Shown piece after piece: positions 48,428 to 61,700 of a stretch of DNA of 64,000 nucleotides. Made by a program: the position numbers and the translations under genes. Location: NCBI RefSeq assembly GCF_000182925.2, contig NC_026502.1, positions 1,054,001 to 1,118,000 of the forward strand, written 5' to 3'. Position 1 is the stretch's first letter; every line of letters starts with the position of its first letter. This stretch comes from Neurospora crassa OR74A (lineage: Eukaryota; Ascomycota; Sordariomycetes; Sordariales; Sordariaceae). A model generated the notes under the pieces. That model had not been told where the DNA came from. It saw nothing but the letters and a program-made list of their open reading frames with translations, and ran no database searches.

Positions 48428-48880
48428 CTATACCCCCTTTATAAACTTCATTAATATAGGGTTCCCCTTCTTATTAAAGCCTTCGAAATAAATCTTAAAA
48501 GTAACCCATTCGGAAATACGAATTAACTTTCCCCCTACTCCCTTCACTTTAGCATTCCGAACCTTAGTAGTATACTCCAATATCTTAAGAAACTTCCTTC
48601 CAATTAGGGTTCTACTAATACTAAGGTCTATATATACTTCAACGGGGCCGCCGGCTAAGTTTAATCTAGCATTAGCCCTCATATAAGTATAGTTAGAGAT
48701 AAAACTATTATTAATATTAGCAATAATCGTTATTATATATACTTTACTAATTTTTATTAGGGTAATTATTCTAATAGGGGTCGGTATAACCCGGGGAACA
48801 GAGGTTAGCTTTTCTCCCTTCAACTTTCCTTCTACTACCAGCTTACATTTTTTAAAATGCTTAAAAAGTACGTTGCGCAA
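48428..48880 (-). pseudogene. Gypsy B protease-region fragment (open by chance)
   Basis: A 150-codon frame without stops inside the degraded gypsy B polyprotein. The segment with NLAGGPVEVYIDLSISRTLI, followed by FLK, resembles the D-S/T-G...IS..FL pattern of retropepsins, but the D-S/T-G triplet is changed. It should not be annotated as a cellular gene. Confidence 0.65.
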
Positions 48881-51800
48881 TTTATATTATTTTTTATAAT
48901 AATTATAAGTCTATTATTCGGGCGCTAGAAGTAATAGGGTTTTAAATTTCTCAATTCTAACCACTAGTAGTAATTTACAATAGTCTCAATATTTCTCCTT
49001 ACCTTTCTAAGTCTTAAAATACTTAAAGTATTTACAACACTTTTTTAATAATTCCAAGACTATATATACTATTATATTATTTATACAATTCTCGTCGGAG
49101 TCCGAATCTTCATTTATTTTACTCTCTTTCGCGTAATAGGCACGGTCATATACCTTCCTATCGTAAACAAGGTCGCAATTGCAACTCGGATTGCAATACC
49201 GGTTTTAACCTTAGTTTTTAGCTTTATTACAATAAGTATCGCGGCTGCAATTATAATTATAACTCTAATTACGGTTGTAATTACAGTCTTAATTCTAATT
49301 ACAACTGCGGTTTCGGCTTAGGTTATAGTAACGGTCCTAATTCCGGTTGCAGTTATAGTCCTAACTATAATCGTAATTACTATTAAATTTACTACGGGAG
49401 TAGAAATTAGTATTCTAGCGGCTACCTCCCCCTATTTTTTATTTAGCTACGGAAATTAATATAGCCCGAGAGGTGGCGATTAATTGTATATAGTTGGCTA
49501 ATAATTCGCCTTCGATAGATACTCTTAAAAATTACTTTACTCAAAGATTTATACTCGATTAGATTTATATTATTACGCCGTACTAATTCTTATTATCTTT
49601 AATTAAAGTACCTATTACCTTAGCGAAGCGTATTTATTTTTAAATATAATAAGTAAGGGTATTGTAATTATTAATAATTTCCTAAAAGTAGAACCTACCT
49701 CTAGTGAATTTAGTAATAACTATAATTAAATCTAGAGAGAAACGACCGATTAAACAATTTAATAATTTGTAAATCCCCTTTTCTTTCTAACTAAGCTTTG
49801 TATTACTATTTACCTCTACCGTCCACCAAATGTAAGCTATTCCTACCAAATAGGTGTAGAATAAGTATATAAATTGTTTATTTATTCTACTTATTAGGTA
49901 TCTCTATTTCACATCGGTAATAAAAGATAATATTTATTTTCGGAAAGTATAAACGTCGGTATACATAGTATATTTACTATTATTAATAATACTTTAGTCC
50001 TTAGGGTTATAGCTATCGGGGTCGAAGTTTCTAATATTTTCCCATTTAACCTTCTTAAAGTCCTTATCTTCGTTACCGTTATTAAATCTACGGCGTCGTC
50101 CACTATTATAATCCGATAGACCGCCTCCTCCTCCGAAAGAATTTGAAGGTTCGCCTCTACCTAAATATAAATATAATTAACGACTGGTAGGAATATAGGG
50201 TGAGCGACTGTTACCGCTACTTCCGTTGTTACGTAGGGGGTCTAGTAAGTTCAATAATTCTCCCCCGCTATTTCCGGAATAAAGTAAACTATTATTACTA
50301 TAAATAGTATTAGCGTTACTTAATATCTATTCGGGTGGGATATTATTTATAATAACGATGGGCTTAGTGGGAGAATTAATAGTTGGGCTATAGGAATTAA
50401 TACTAAATCTTCAAAATTAATATAATATCCAAGCCTTAGTAGGGGGTAGGGCCGATACTCCTTTAAAGTTAGATTAAATTAGGGGCTAGCTAGTACTTTA
50501 AGGGGGTATGGATTAAATCCGGGTTATATTAACGGTCGCCCTTATTCTAAGTAGGGTAGTAATTATTTTTAGTTTAATAATTTTATTAATATTCTAATTA
50601 GCTCTAGTAAATAAAGTGTACTTTTGGAAAGGATTTGTTGGAAATAATACTTTATAAGGGGCTTCCTTAAGTATACTTTCTATAGAGGCTTAAAAGGCCT
50701 AGGGTTTACCCTTAGGGTATACTTTATCCCTAGCGATTATTTTAATTAGATAGTTATATATTATAACTTTAAATAATATACTAAAAATATTATCGGCTTT
50801 ATAGGTGGTTATTTTGGTCGTCGGTTTGGTAGGAGCTGAAGGACTTTAGTCTTCCTCCGGCTAGACTCGAAATAGGCTAAGAGGAGTATAAGGATTATTA
50901 GACAATCCTTTAAGTACCTCTTCCTAGATTTCCTTAGTTACTTTAGTACGAATACTATTAATTTGTTTAATAATATTATCTATAATAATCTTAGTTATTT
51001 CCTTTTACTAATTAGCGAACTTCTTAATAATACTATTTAATAATAATTTAAAATGCTTCTTCTAAGTATTAATTTAATTATTTAAAGCGGTTTAGAAGTC
51101 GCCGTTAATATTACGACGCTATAAATTGTATATCGCTTCATTCTATTTATCCAATTCGTTAATTATCTTCTATATATTAATTAATTATCCGACCAATATA
51201 TCTCTAATACGGGTAAATTCCCTAGCAAATAAATTATTAATTTTCTTATAATCCTTATCTAAAGAATCTTAGATATTAACCGATTATAATATAATTTAAT
51301 TAAATAGAGCGTCAATTTACCTATCGAATTTAGTACTTAAATATTTAATTAATTCCTTATTATTACCGAATTTAGTTAGCCTTACCGGGAGAGCCTTATT
51401 AGGGTCGCTGTAGGGTAGACTTATAGTTCTAGATTCGTATCCCAACCTTAATTGCAGCGCGGAAGCCGGATTTTTTATTATTTTATAGTGAAGCTAATTT
51501 ATAGAGGGGTATTGAAATTCGCGCCGAAGGTCCGCGACGGGGGGAATATAAATATTAATTAGTAATAGTTTACTTCGGGGTTTAATAGTAGAAATTACAA
51601 ATAATTTGTTAAGTTCGTAATTAAGTTAGTAGAAATTAGCCTCGCTTTCGATATACTCAATATTAGCGTTTATATTACAAATATATTCGTTTTAAATATC
51701 TAACGTATCAGCTAGGCTATTGTAATTGTAAGGTCGTCTACGGGTATTAAGTAGACTCGAACTAACTTCGGAAGTAGGGAGAATATTTCGAACTCCTAGT

Positions 51801-52381
51801 ATAGGGCCGTCGGATTCGACGAAAGAGCCGGGTATAGCGAAAGGGCTCCCGAATTACTTAAAGTACGTTAAATAAATACGAATTCAAATATAGTCTTACA
51901 ATAACAACCGGTATTTAGAAGTATAGAAAGTACGTAAATAGGAATTAGAATAGAACGGATACTACTATATACCTAAGTTCGGTAATGGGGGAAACCCTTA
52001 GCATTTAAATAAATTTAGGATCTAGGTAGTAATACACAGTTACCCAAATTCGCCGTACGGGGTAGAGGAGTATAGATTATTAACTTCGCAATTACCTAAA
52101 TTCGTCGCATTATTAAGGAAGAGGGGGGTAGATTATATTAACTAAATAAATAATACGCTCTCTTAAATCGGAATAATAGTAAAATCGCAAGAATACCCAA
52201 ATTCGTCTTACGTACCTCTAGATACTTCCTATCTTTATTAGAAGAGAGAAGCGATTTTATATCGCTTCAAAGAGCGATTTTACTGTCGCTCGGAGCGACG
52301 TCGCCTAGTACCTTCTTGAATAAGGCCGGTCGGCGATAATAGTATGGTTCAAATCAAGCAATCAAAGTTGCAGCTACTATT

Positions 52382-52656
52382 TAATACCGTTGAGAGGGTA
52401 TTTGAACGTTGTAACAATAATAAGTATCTAATTGAATATATATAAAGTAATGCTCCAGGAAGAATCCCGAGCAGGAAGCTTGCGTACAGTCAAATAACCT
52501 AAGGCACGCAAGCCTTATCTAATCTATAGGACCCACAATGTGGGTGGGCTCCCGTAGGAGCGGTTCATTCAATTGAATAAACCCGACCGACCGGGCTATA
52601 CCATCTAGTCAGGTGATCTGACATGTGATGCCATCGGCGATACCATTCCGGTATCA
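52382..52656 (-). repeat. LTR of gypsy B (right; 5' LTR of the minus-strand element)
   Basis: 275 bp, starts TAATACCG and ends CGGTATCA, followed by the AGTAT target duplication. Its rightmost ~100 bases are nearly unmutated compared with the left LTR, while its left part carries more TA than the left copy. Confidence 0.93.
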
Positions 52657-55474
52657 AGTATATTACTCCTGGAAGTTTATATTAGTAGAATATAATTACC
52701 CTATTTATAATAAAAAGATATTAGCGATTATTAGGTATTTGGAGGAATAATTAATAGAATTTAAGAATTATAAGAAGTTTATTATCATAATTAATTATTG
52801 GAACTTTAAATACTTTATAAAGAGGTAAAAGTTCTTTGAGTGCTAGGCGCGTTGGGTTAAACTCCTTTCGAAGTTTAATTTTGAAATTTAGTATTATTTA
52901 AATAAATTTACTATAGTATTTAATATTTTATTACAGCAGGATTAGGATAGACTTAACGAAAGGGATACGGAAGCGAGGGAAATATAATTAATCCTTTAGG
53001 AGGTTCTTAAGAATTATATTCGTATAATAGCCTCTTCTATAGCTATAGGGGAGGGTATAAAGGTATTTGAGAATCTGGATTTATAATAAGTCTATAAGAA
53101 GGTAGTATAATAAAATACAATTTATTAAAATATCTTCTAAACAATTACTAATAGCAACTAAAGCCTACCCGTTATAGTTCAAGGCTTAAAAGTATAGTTA
53201 GACGAATATTTGATCGATAATTCAGGAAGGTTATATTATTAAGGGCGCATTTAAGTCCCTAGTACCCTGGCTATTATAGAAGTAGCTATTCTCCCAATAT
53301 TGCTAGTAGATTTGGAAAGAAATGTCCTATATATATATACTTTATTTAAAGGATATACAATTTAATTACTCTTAATTACCTAAGGAGAAAAAGTACTATT
53401 TATACTATTAATAGAGATTTCTATTAACTATTAGTAAGTATTTATATTTATTAATTTATAATTAATTATAATACTTATAGAAGGGTAAAATATTAAAGAA
53501 ATTAAAAGAGAGGGTTGTTAAGACTATTACCGATCCTAAATTAGTTTTTTACAGATATTTAAATAGACTTATTACTAATCTACTACCTTTATGAGGTTGT
53601 ATTAACCTTTTGGTTATCAAAGACTAGTTTAATAAAGTGGTAATTTTAGAGTCTATATTTATTATTGAAGTAGGAGTAGTCGTTAAAATATTTCTATAAT
53701 ACTTTATATACTATTATAATTAATCTTAATTTATTATTAATAATAAAGGCCTTAATTAAACTAATAGTTTTTAGAAATACTTTTATAATTTCTTTAGAGT
53801 AGAATAGTAATTAAGTACAATATTTCACCTCTAGACTAATAGCGGGTTAGAATATATAAATTAAAAAGTGTAAATATTCTTAAAAATCTTTATAAATTAT
53901 ATTTAAAATAATTAGGATTATTAGTATCCTATTATATAATTAGCAAAACTGCTTTGAAACCGGAAACGCCGATTTCTAGTCGAGGAGTGCTCCAAAACGA
54001 AAATTAACAACGGCAATCGACTTAGGAGGGTCGTTTACGTCCCTCACAATATCCTACAACGAACGCAGCGATAGCGTTATATTGTCGTTACTAATAGCTA
54101 TTAATAGCAATACTCGCGGACTCAAAAATAATATCTACAACCCGCTCGCGGAAATCTCAATATATAACGATTCTAAAGCCGTACTTACTATGAAAACCTC
54201 GGATAAAACGGATAAAGATAATAAAATATTAAAGAAGTTTATTATTAGAGTAAATAAATTTACGGATTATAATACCGTTTTAATTAAAGACTATTATTAA
54301 ATTTAAGAGCTACTTCTCGAATTTACGAAGGTACGTATTAGAAAAAGTAGGTCTATATAACCCGAGGTTAGCAAAGTTGGAATCAATTAGTTTATTACTA
54401 AAAAGGATTTTAATAACCTAAAGAAGGATATTTTAAAAAAAATTAAAAAAGGTACTTAAGAAGCGTTGAAGTATTAGGCTAATATTATAGTAAAAATTAG
54501 CCCGAACAAAATTAATACTACTTTCTAATAATTATTTATTATTATTAAAAAGTTTATTCCCTCTAACCTTGAGTAGTAATTTACTATTAAGGGAGCGATA
54601 ATTACCGCCGAATTTATAAACTATTCGAATAAAAATACGAAGACGACCTTAATTATTTATTTAAGTAAGAAGAAACCCGGTTTAGTAGTCTATATAGCTA
54701 TTAGAATATAAATAATTAGAAATTATGTAATTATATTCGATAAACCTATATATATTTAGTATTAGCGAAACTAAATATAGGCTAAAGAAGTTTTCAGCCC
54801 TAATACTTTTACTACTATAAATACTATAAATATATTAATTCGAGGCGTACCTTAGAATAATATTGATAATCATATTATAGCGGAAGCTATTTCGAATGTA
54901 GTAAAGGAGAGGAACCCGGAGGTATTTATTATTAGAATTCAGTTATAAAAGAAAAGGAATAGAGAAAGTAGAAGTTTATTCCTTATAGAAATTACTATTA
55001 TATTAGTAATATACTTCTTCTAAGATAATTTCTTCCTTTGGGACGGCGGTATATATCTATACGAATTATTCTAAACCTTAAGTAGCATTTAATAATACTT
55101 TAAATATTAAGGAATTGGATATATAGTAAGATTTTATTATTAAAATAATATTTACGCCCGTTATAGCGAAATTAAATATAAAGGAGATTACTTTAGCAAA
55201 GTAAATTATTTGTTTAATAATAATAAATTATTCGTTTATTATAAGCCGTATAGGAAGAAGGGGTATTATACGTATAACTATAAGGAATACCCTATTCTCT
55301 AGAAGGTAATTATAAAGGCGTTTATTATATATATTAAAAGGCTATAGGTATTTACCTTCTGTAAAAATTTAATTAGAAAGGTATTAGAGTTAACAATAGA
55401 AATTATAAATAAGGGTATTCTATTAAACGCCCCCCCTAATTCCTATACTATTATTACTTTAGAGAAATATATTA

Positions 55475-55574
55475 NNNNNNNNNNNNNNNNNNNNNNNNNN
55501 NNNNNNNNNNNNNNNNNNNNNNNNNNNNNNNNNNNNNNNNNNNNNNNNNNNNNNNNNNNNNNNNNNNNNNNNNN
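55475..55574. other. Assembly gap (100 N)
   Basis: Exactly 100 N within LINE copy 2; this round size is a conventional scaffold-gap placeholder, so the true length is unknown. Confidence 0.99.
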
Positions 55575-57082
55575 CCGGGAAAGATTAAATTGTAATTATA
55601 TATAAAAATTTAAGGAATTTAATAATTATCTATTCTATATACTCTCCTATCCTTATATAGGGAATACTAAAATATTAGTAAGGGTTACCGTTCTTCGAAT
55701 TTATTGAGGCCGGACTTCCGGCGGGAAATTTAATTGTTATTAAGGATTTTAATTTTATTATTCTAATTAGAATTTAGAGAATAGGATTAGTTTAAGGGTT
55801 ATTTACCTCCTTATATAAATACGACGTTAGAGATTTAGTTTATTTACCCCCTATAGTAAATTAATTAAATTTGGGAATATAATATAAGAGGAGAGGAATA
55901 GAATAATTAATTATATATAACTATTATCCGGAATCGAGGTTAAATATTGTGGAGTATAGTAGTACGAATAAATCGGTTCGGACTATTACCCTTAAGAAAT
56001 TTAAATTTAAGTAGGAAAAAAAAAATGAAAAAATGAAAGAAGAAGGAGAATATAGTTAGGGTTTTATAAATATAGAAAAGGTAAGGGAGGTATTAGAGAA
56101 ATAAATATTAGTTTTAGAAAGGATTAATATAGTAGAGGATTTTGAGTTTGCTTTTTATAGGTTTGATAGAGAATTTATAAGTATTATAGAAGAATTTATC
56201 CTATATTAGAAGAAAGGTCGAGGGAAGAAAGTAAATTAATAGACGTTAGGATATAAGATAGTTATAAAAGAAGTATAGGGGATATATTAGGAGTAGTTTA
56301 GGTGTTGGATAGTATTAAATTAGAGGGAGTTTATTAAAATTATAATAAAAAAGAAGAGGATTATTACAAAGGTTTAATAGGCTATATAGTACAATAGTAT
56401 TACTAAAATTTCGAAGAACTTAAATTAATTCTAATTACTAGAGTAATAGGCTCGGACCTAAAGTTACTAATTAATAAATCTATTTAAATTACTAACCTTT
56501 TAAACCTACGAAGGGGTAATAGAAATTAGAGATTATAGTAGTAAGGTTGAGATTTTTATTAATTGTTTTTTTCCGAAGGTAGAGGTCCTAATAAATTATT
56601 TACCGGATTGGACTAAGCTATTAGAAGGCGCTAACCCGATAATTATTAGCGAATTAATTAATAAGGAGGACGTTTAGAATATATTCTCCCGGATAGTATT
56701 TAATAAGGCCCTTAGGGTTAATTAGTATTTAAATAGATTTTTAAAGTTATATAGGTAACTATTCTAGTAGGCTATAATATATTTAATATCTACTAGCCTC
56801 TAATTCGGCTACCTTTATAGTAATTTAAAAATACGAAGGTAATTGTCCTTAAGAAGCTTAGAAAGAGCGCTACTTAATGAAAGTTAGTAGATATATAGAA
56901 ATTAATATTACTACTTAATAATATAGGAAAAATCTTTAAAATATTTATAGTTAAGAGATTTATGTAAGTAGCCGAAGAATTTAATTTTTTATTAGAGGGT
57001 TAAATAAGTAATTAGGTAAATTGTTCGATAAAGTTTATAGTTTAGGTAATTACTAATATAGTATATATAGTTTAGAAATTCG

Positions 57083-57182
57083 NNNNNNNNNNNNNNNNNN
57101 NNNNNNNNNNNNNNNNNNNNNNNNNNNNNNNNNNNNNNNNNNNNNNNNNNNNNNNNNNNNNNNNNNNNNNNNNNNNNNNNNN
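57083..57182. other. Assembly gap (100 N)
   Basis: Second run of exactly 100 N, inside the reverse transcriptase region of LINE copy 2. It removes the catalytic centre from view. Confidence 0.99.
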
Positions 57183-58780
57183 GTAGGAAGTATATTCAGA
57201 ATAAATAGGGGCGAAAAGTATAGAATTCGAAGTAATTAAAATAGAACTAATATATTTTATACGGGCGAAGGTACTAAGGATAGAAATTCTTTAATTCGGG
57301 GATATTATATTTTAACCAACGGAATTAATATAATTCTTAAGGGTCTAATTGGAGTATAAATTTAATTATAAGACTTACGCAGAAGCAGTAAAATAAAAAA
57401 TAACGACCTAAACAAATATATTTATAAAATTAGTGGTAAAAATATAGGGTTACTCCTTTATTCGGGTAAAGGAAATATATATTAAATATATTTGTAATAC
57501 TATTATATATAGAGCTTTAATATTCTATTAATTAATTAAAATTCATAGGAAATTACAAGGAATTGCAATTGGGCTAGCGAAATACTAAATTAAATATTCA
57601 AAAATTATTATTAGGATATATAAAGTTATACTAATAAGAAATTTAAAAATAGAAATATTTTACCCGCTATTTAACTTCTACCTTAATAAAAGGGTCTAAG
57701 CCTTTAAAGAAAGGCTCGCCCGGACGGACTAAACCCGGTTCGTCCGGAGGATAATAATTTAAATATTTAGCTATATTTAAGTATAATAATCGAGAGGTTG
57801 GTTATCCGCCGATAAATTAAAGAGCGGTGTAGCTAAGGTATGATAGGCCGAAGAATAAATATCAATAGAGAAATTATTAATAATAATGATCGGTCCTCCC
57901 CCGGATTTAAGGACCCTACTACCGTTATTATAAGTCCTAAAATTAATAGCTATTAACTAGGAGGAGTAATTAGAAAATATAATAAATTAGGAATAGGTAT
58001 TATACTATAATTACTACTTAGCAGTAATAGTAGCAAACATAGAGCGATAGTATAAATTTACTATTACCGACCTTACCTCCAAATTTAGTAGAGAGGCTAT
58101 CTAGTAATATATAGTTAATATAAAGAAGAAGAAAGGAAGACGCCGAAAACTAGGAGAAGACGAAGAAGAATTGTACTTACTAACTAAAATAAAAAGCTTC
58201 CTCCTTATTTAAATTAAGACGGAAATTATTAGCCTCCGGGCCTTCCTCTATAGAAAGAAAGTACTAAACATCCTAACCCCTATTTATACTTACGGGCTTA
58301 AGAAGGAGACTTTCGCTTATATTATTCTAAATTACTTTAATATAGATACTATTTTTTAGGATAACCTAGAAGTTTAGTTATTAATAAAGGAGGAATTCTA
58401 GGAGTTCCTAGATAATAAAATTAAAGTCAAAAGAATTTTATTATAAGCATTAAAGTTAGGGAGGTTAAAAGAATACTATTTAATAATTAAATTGGAAGAG
58501 GAGTAGTACGAAGAGATTATAAAATATTCTTAAGAAGAATATAGAATATTAATAATATTAGAATAAAAGGATAGGAATAGGGAAGAGATGATTGTATTAA
58601 TTATAAGAGTTCTTAAATTGTAATTATAGTAAAAATTGAAAAATACTATTTAATAAATATCTAATTATATTTAAGAAGTTATTCGAATAATTCTATTATA
58701 CGAATTTAATTCGTAGTAACTTTATAGTACTATTAAACCTAATTATTATTTATAAGGGGGCGGCCGGAAATATCGACGGC

Positions 58781-61700
58781 TGTCATAGCCCACCCAGAAC
58801 CATGACAGCCTGGAAGGTATAGAAGCCCAGTCACGTGGTAGCGCGCCGCCTTCGCAGCGACCCACCCGACCGGGCAGGGCTTGGCACGTACGTATATACT
58901 TAATCGTATGCAGCTAGCCTACCTTTATACTTTTCCTCTTTCTTTCTTTAATTTTAGTTTTATATTTGATTTGTACTACGAACCTCCTTAAATTAGCTTT
59001 CTCTTATACTCGTATACACCCTTATATAAAATTAAAGCTATTAATATTATACGACTAGGGATAGTATAATAATATCCCAACCCCTTAAGAAACTTGAAGT
59101 TGTTCGCCTGTAATAAGAACCCGTAAAGCCCTCGAACCCCTATATTGAAATAGCTAGAATTAGAATTACGACCCGATATTGTAGCGCGTACCCGATATAA
59201 GAAAATTCTAATCCGGGATCCGTACTAATTACAGTTCTGCCTAATAATTGATATAGCGATTAACCCTAGCGATTAGCCTAAGGGTAATCCTACGGTTGAT
59301 AGCCATACCCTCTACAAAAATAAAGTTAATAAAGTCAATACCCTTATTATACCTTATCTAGAAGATATCGGCCGAGAGCCCCCTTAAAATACTCCTTCTA
59401 TTTACAATTATAATAAAAATTATAATATCCTAATTAATATTAAAGATACTATTCTACGCGATTTATTAATATTGTATATCCGCGCAAACTGATAATAAGG
59501 TACGCCGAATTACCCTCCCCCTACTAAGAATAATAAAGGTAAGGGAAAGGTAAATTCGATACTACTTTATTATACTTAGGCTATTTACTATAAGAAAATA
59601 CGCTTTAATTTAAACGCTATTAAAACTATTGAGGATAAGGCCTCCACTAGTATTTCCTTCGCTAAGTATCTAATTATCGACGCCCGAGATTTTAATTGAT
59701 ATATCTCCGAAGCCAAAATATTTATATTCCTTAAAACGGGTACTAAGGACCTATTAGGTTATACTCCTATTTAAATAAGGGATTCCTATATTATTAATGT
59801 AGAACCTATAGTAATTATATATTACTTTATACTTACTTTCAATAAACTTATAAGAAACGTTATTAAGCGTACGAATTATATAGCCGATATTTTAAAGACC
59901 CGTACTGGTTTTAGCTATTTATACTTTTAATTATATATAGAAAATACTAAGTAATCCCTGATCTTCTATAATTGGAAAGGAAAGATAATTTCCACTTAGT
60001 TTATTAACTCCTTTAATTTAGACCCAACTAATATATAGAACGAAATCCGCTTCCGTTTTATTTCTTTATACGCTTTTAATACTATTATTAATAATATTAG
60101 CGAAATGTCCGTTAATATTAATAGAACTATTAAGAAAATATATAATTTCATTATTTATTTTATTTAGAAAATAAAGGAATAAGAAATAATTATTGCCTAT
60201 TTTAAGAGTAAGTAAGATATATCTATTGAAGCTAATTATAAAGTAGATTTGAGCAAATAGTTAGCGGATACGGAGGAGGATTGTTACTACACTAAAGAAG
60301 TTTTATAAGAAGAATAAAATAAGGTTAAACGCTTTAAAGTATTTTACAACTACTTATTAACTTAAATAGCTAATAATTATAATAAACGTATTAAAAAGGC
60401 CTCCAAAATATATTAGGAGGCCCTTAATATAATTTATTCTACCTATAGCGAAGAGGTCGCTCGTTTAAAAGGAGAAATTAACGTACTAATTATTAAATTG
60501 GATATTGTTCGGTATTACCCTCGTATTGTACCGGCCAAAAATAAAACAATTACCTAGGAAATTATTATCTAAGAATTTAAGGTTTAGGTCGTAGAAGTTC
60601 GTAAAGCCTAATAGGCAACCGAAGATCTTACTAGCAAATTAGAAAAAAATAACTATTATTTAAAACGTTCGTTAGTAGCTAAAGACCGAATTTTTAACCC
60701 CGCTCCACTAACCTTAATAGAAAATACTGTTAAATATAATAACACTTTATTAAATAGAAAGATTAATAATAAATTTATTAGTAAGTAAGGAAAATATAGT
60801 ATACGTATTTCGCTTAAGGTAAATATTAATTAAACTTTCAATAATATATTTATATTTTTAAAAATAGTTTGAGAAATATATTATACTAAGAACTATACCC
60901 CTAATAATTTATATTATCGCTTTTAAATCAATAATATACTAAGTAATAATAATAAAGGAGGCGACTCCCGTTATACTACTAGTATAGGAGATTCCAACTC
61001 CTCCAATAACAAATCTAATTACTCTAGCGATTCTAATCATTTAAACCCAGATTATTGAAGATTTAATAATAATAAGCATCGTAAACGCCACCCTTTTTAT
61101 ACCCCTTCGGACCGTTCCTTACATTCTAAATCGGACTAATCCTCTTTCTCGTTTAAATTCTATAACTAAAGAAAGAAGTCTTCTAAAGTCTTAGAAGTCC
61201 CTCTATTTTATAGAGAAAAGAATAAGGATAAAGTATCCTTCGAAATATAGTTGTACTAAATCTATAATATATTATACGTTAATACTAACTATTATATTAA
61301 TAAAGATGCTATATTTAGTATAGTTGTAGGAAGATTGGCTAATAAGGCCGCCGAAAATCTCTTTCCTTTTATTTACGAATTTAATAGTAGTAAACCCCGT
61401 TTAACTATAGTAGCTTAACTATTAGACTATCTAAAAGAAGTTTACTTAAATTATACTTTAGTAGAGAAGGTTAATATAAAGTTCGAGAAACTTACTATGA
61501 AGATTACTAATAGGTTCTAAGATTTTAAAATTAATTTCGTTTGCCTAGCTAATTAAATAGATATACCTTACTACTATTAGAAGTTTATTCTAAAGTACAA
61601 ATTTCTACCCCGCCTTCGTAATCCTACTACATTAATATACCTAAATGGCGAGAAATCCTTCGAATAGTATTATATACTTATCTAATCCCTTAATAACAAT

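Larger units (their letters stand above)
43980..52656 (-). mobile_element. Ty3/gypsy-type LTR retrotransposon B, inserted into gypsy A
   Basis: An 8,677-bp element with two 275-bp LTRs and a 5-bp AGTAT target duplication. Coding remains read on the minus strand in gypsy order: gag-like at about 51.5-49 kb; aspartic-protease-like at about 48.88-48.43 kb, the longest surviving frame (150 codons, with DLSISRTLIGRKFLK); reverse transcriptase at about 47.42-46.9 kb; RNase H at about 46.7-46.0 kb; integrase-like to about 44.5 kb. In the reverse transcriptase, DLRIFNKVTV and SLKGKKFIIIIDATAF are followed by the active-site aspartates changed to Asn-Asn near 47,019-47,033. Another surviving frame is 45,934-45,650. 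No functional protein is possible. Confidence 0.9.
40560..53944 (+). mobile_element. Ty3/gypsy-type LTR retrotransposon A, RIP-degraded, interrupted by B and cut by the LINE
   Basis: Coding remains on the plus strand occupy about 41.3-43.98 kb and resume at 52.66-53.94 kb. In order: gag-like sequence with a CCHC zinc knuckle at about 42,045-42,095 (two Cys and the His now Tyr); reverse transcriptase at about 43,190-43,510 (KINIV.AFYKI, MPFGL-like, then a Y-I-x-x-I-L-V-F-S active-site block with the Asp codons changed); RNase H from about 43,690 (GFINYYWKFIKDFS), which continues across the gypsy B insertion in the same frame; and integrase-like sequence to 53.94 kb. Dense in-frame stops make it non-functional. 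The 3' end and second LTR are missing because LINE copy 2 starts there. Confidence 0.8.
53945..58780 (+). mobile_element. LINE copy 2 (same family as copy 1, opposite orientation)
   Basis: From AAAACTGC at 53,945 the sequence matches the reverse complement of 21,935 down to about 16,465, with transition differences and two gaps. Remains in order: ORF1/gag-like (53.97-55.4 kb; the open frame 54,082-54,300 is part of it) with a CCHC zinc knuckle at about 55,225-55,275 whose Cys and His codons are now Tyr; an endonuclease domain at about 55.68-55.85 kb (DFN motif); and reverse transcriptase from about 56.6 kb to 57.7 kb. A further region runs to 58,780, where the match stops at the start of gypsy C. 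The 5' end equals that of copy 1. Frames are destroyed by RIP-type changes. Confidence 0.85.

Noticed and set aside
49909-50103. 64-codon minus-strand frame as an independent gene
   Set aside because: Inside the gag-like region of gypsy B; AT-driven chance frame.
54082-54300. 72-codon plus-strand frame as a small gene
   Set aside because: Same sequence occurs, broken, in the other LINE copy (about 21.8-21.6 kb, minus strand); it is part of the LINE ORF1 region.
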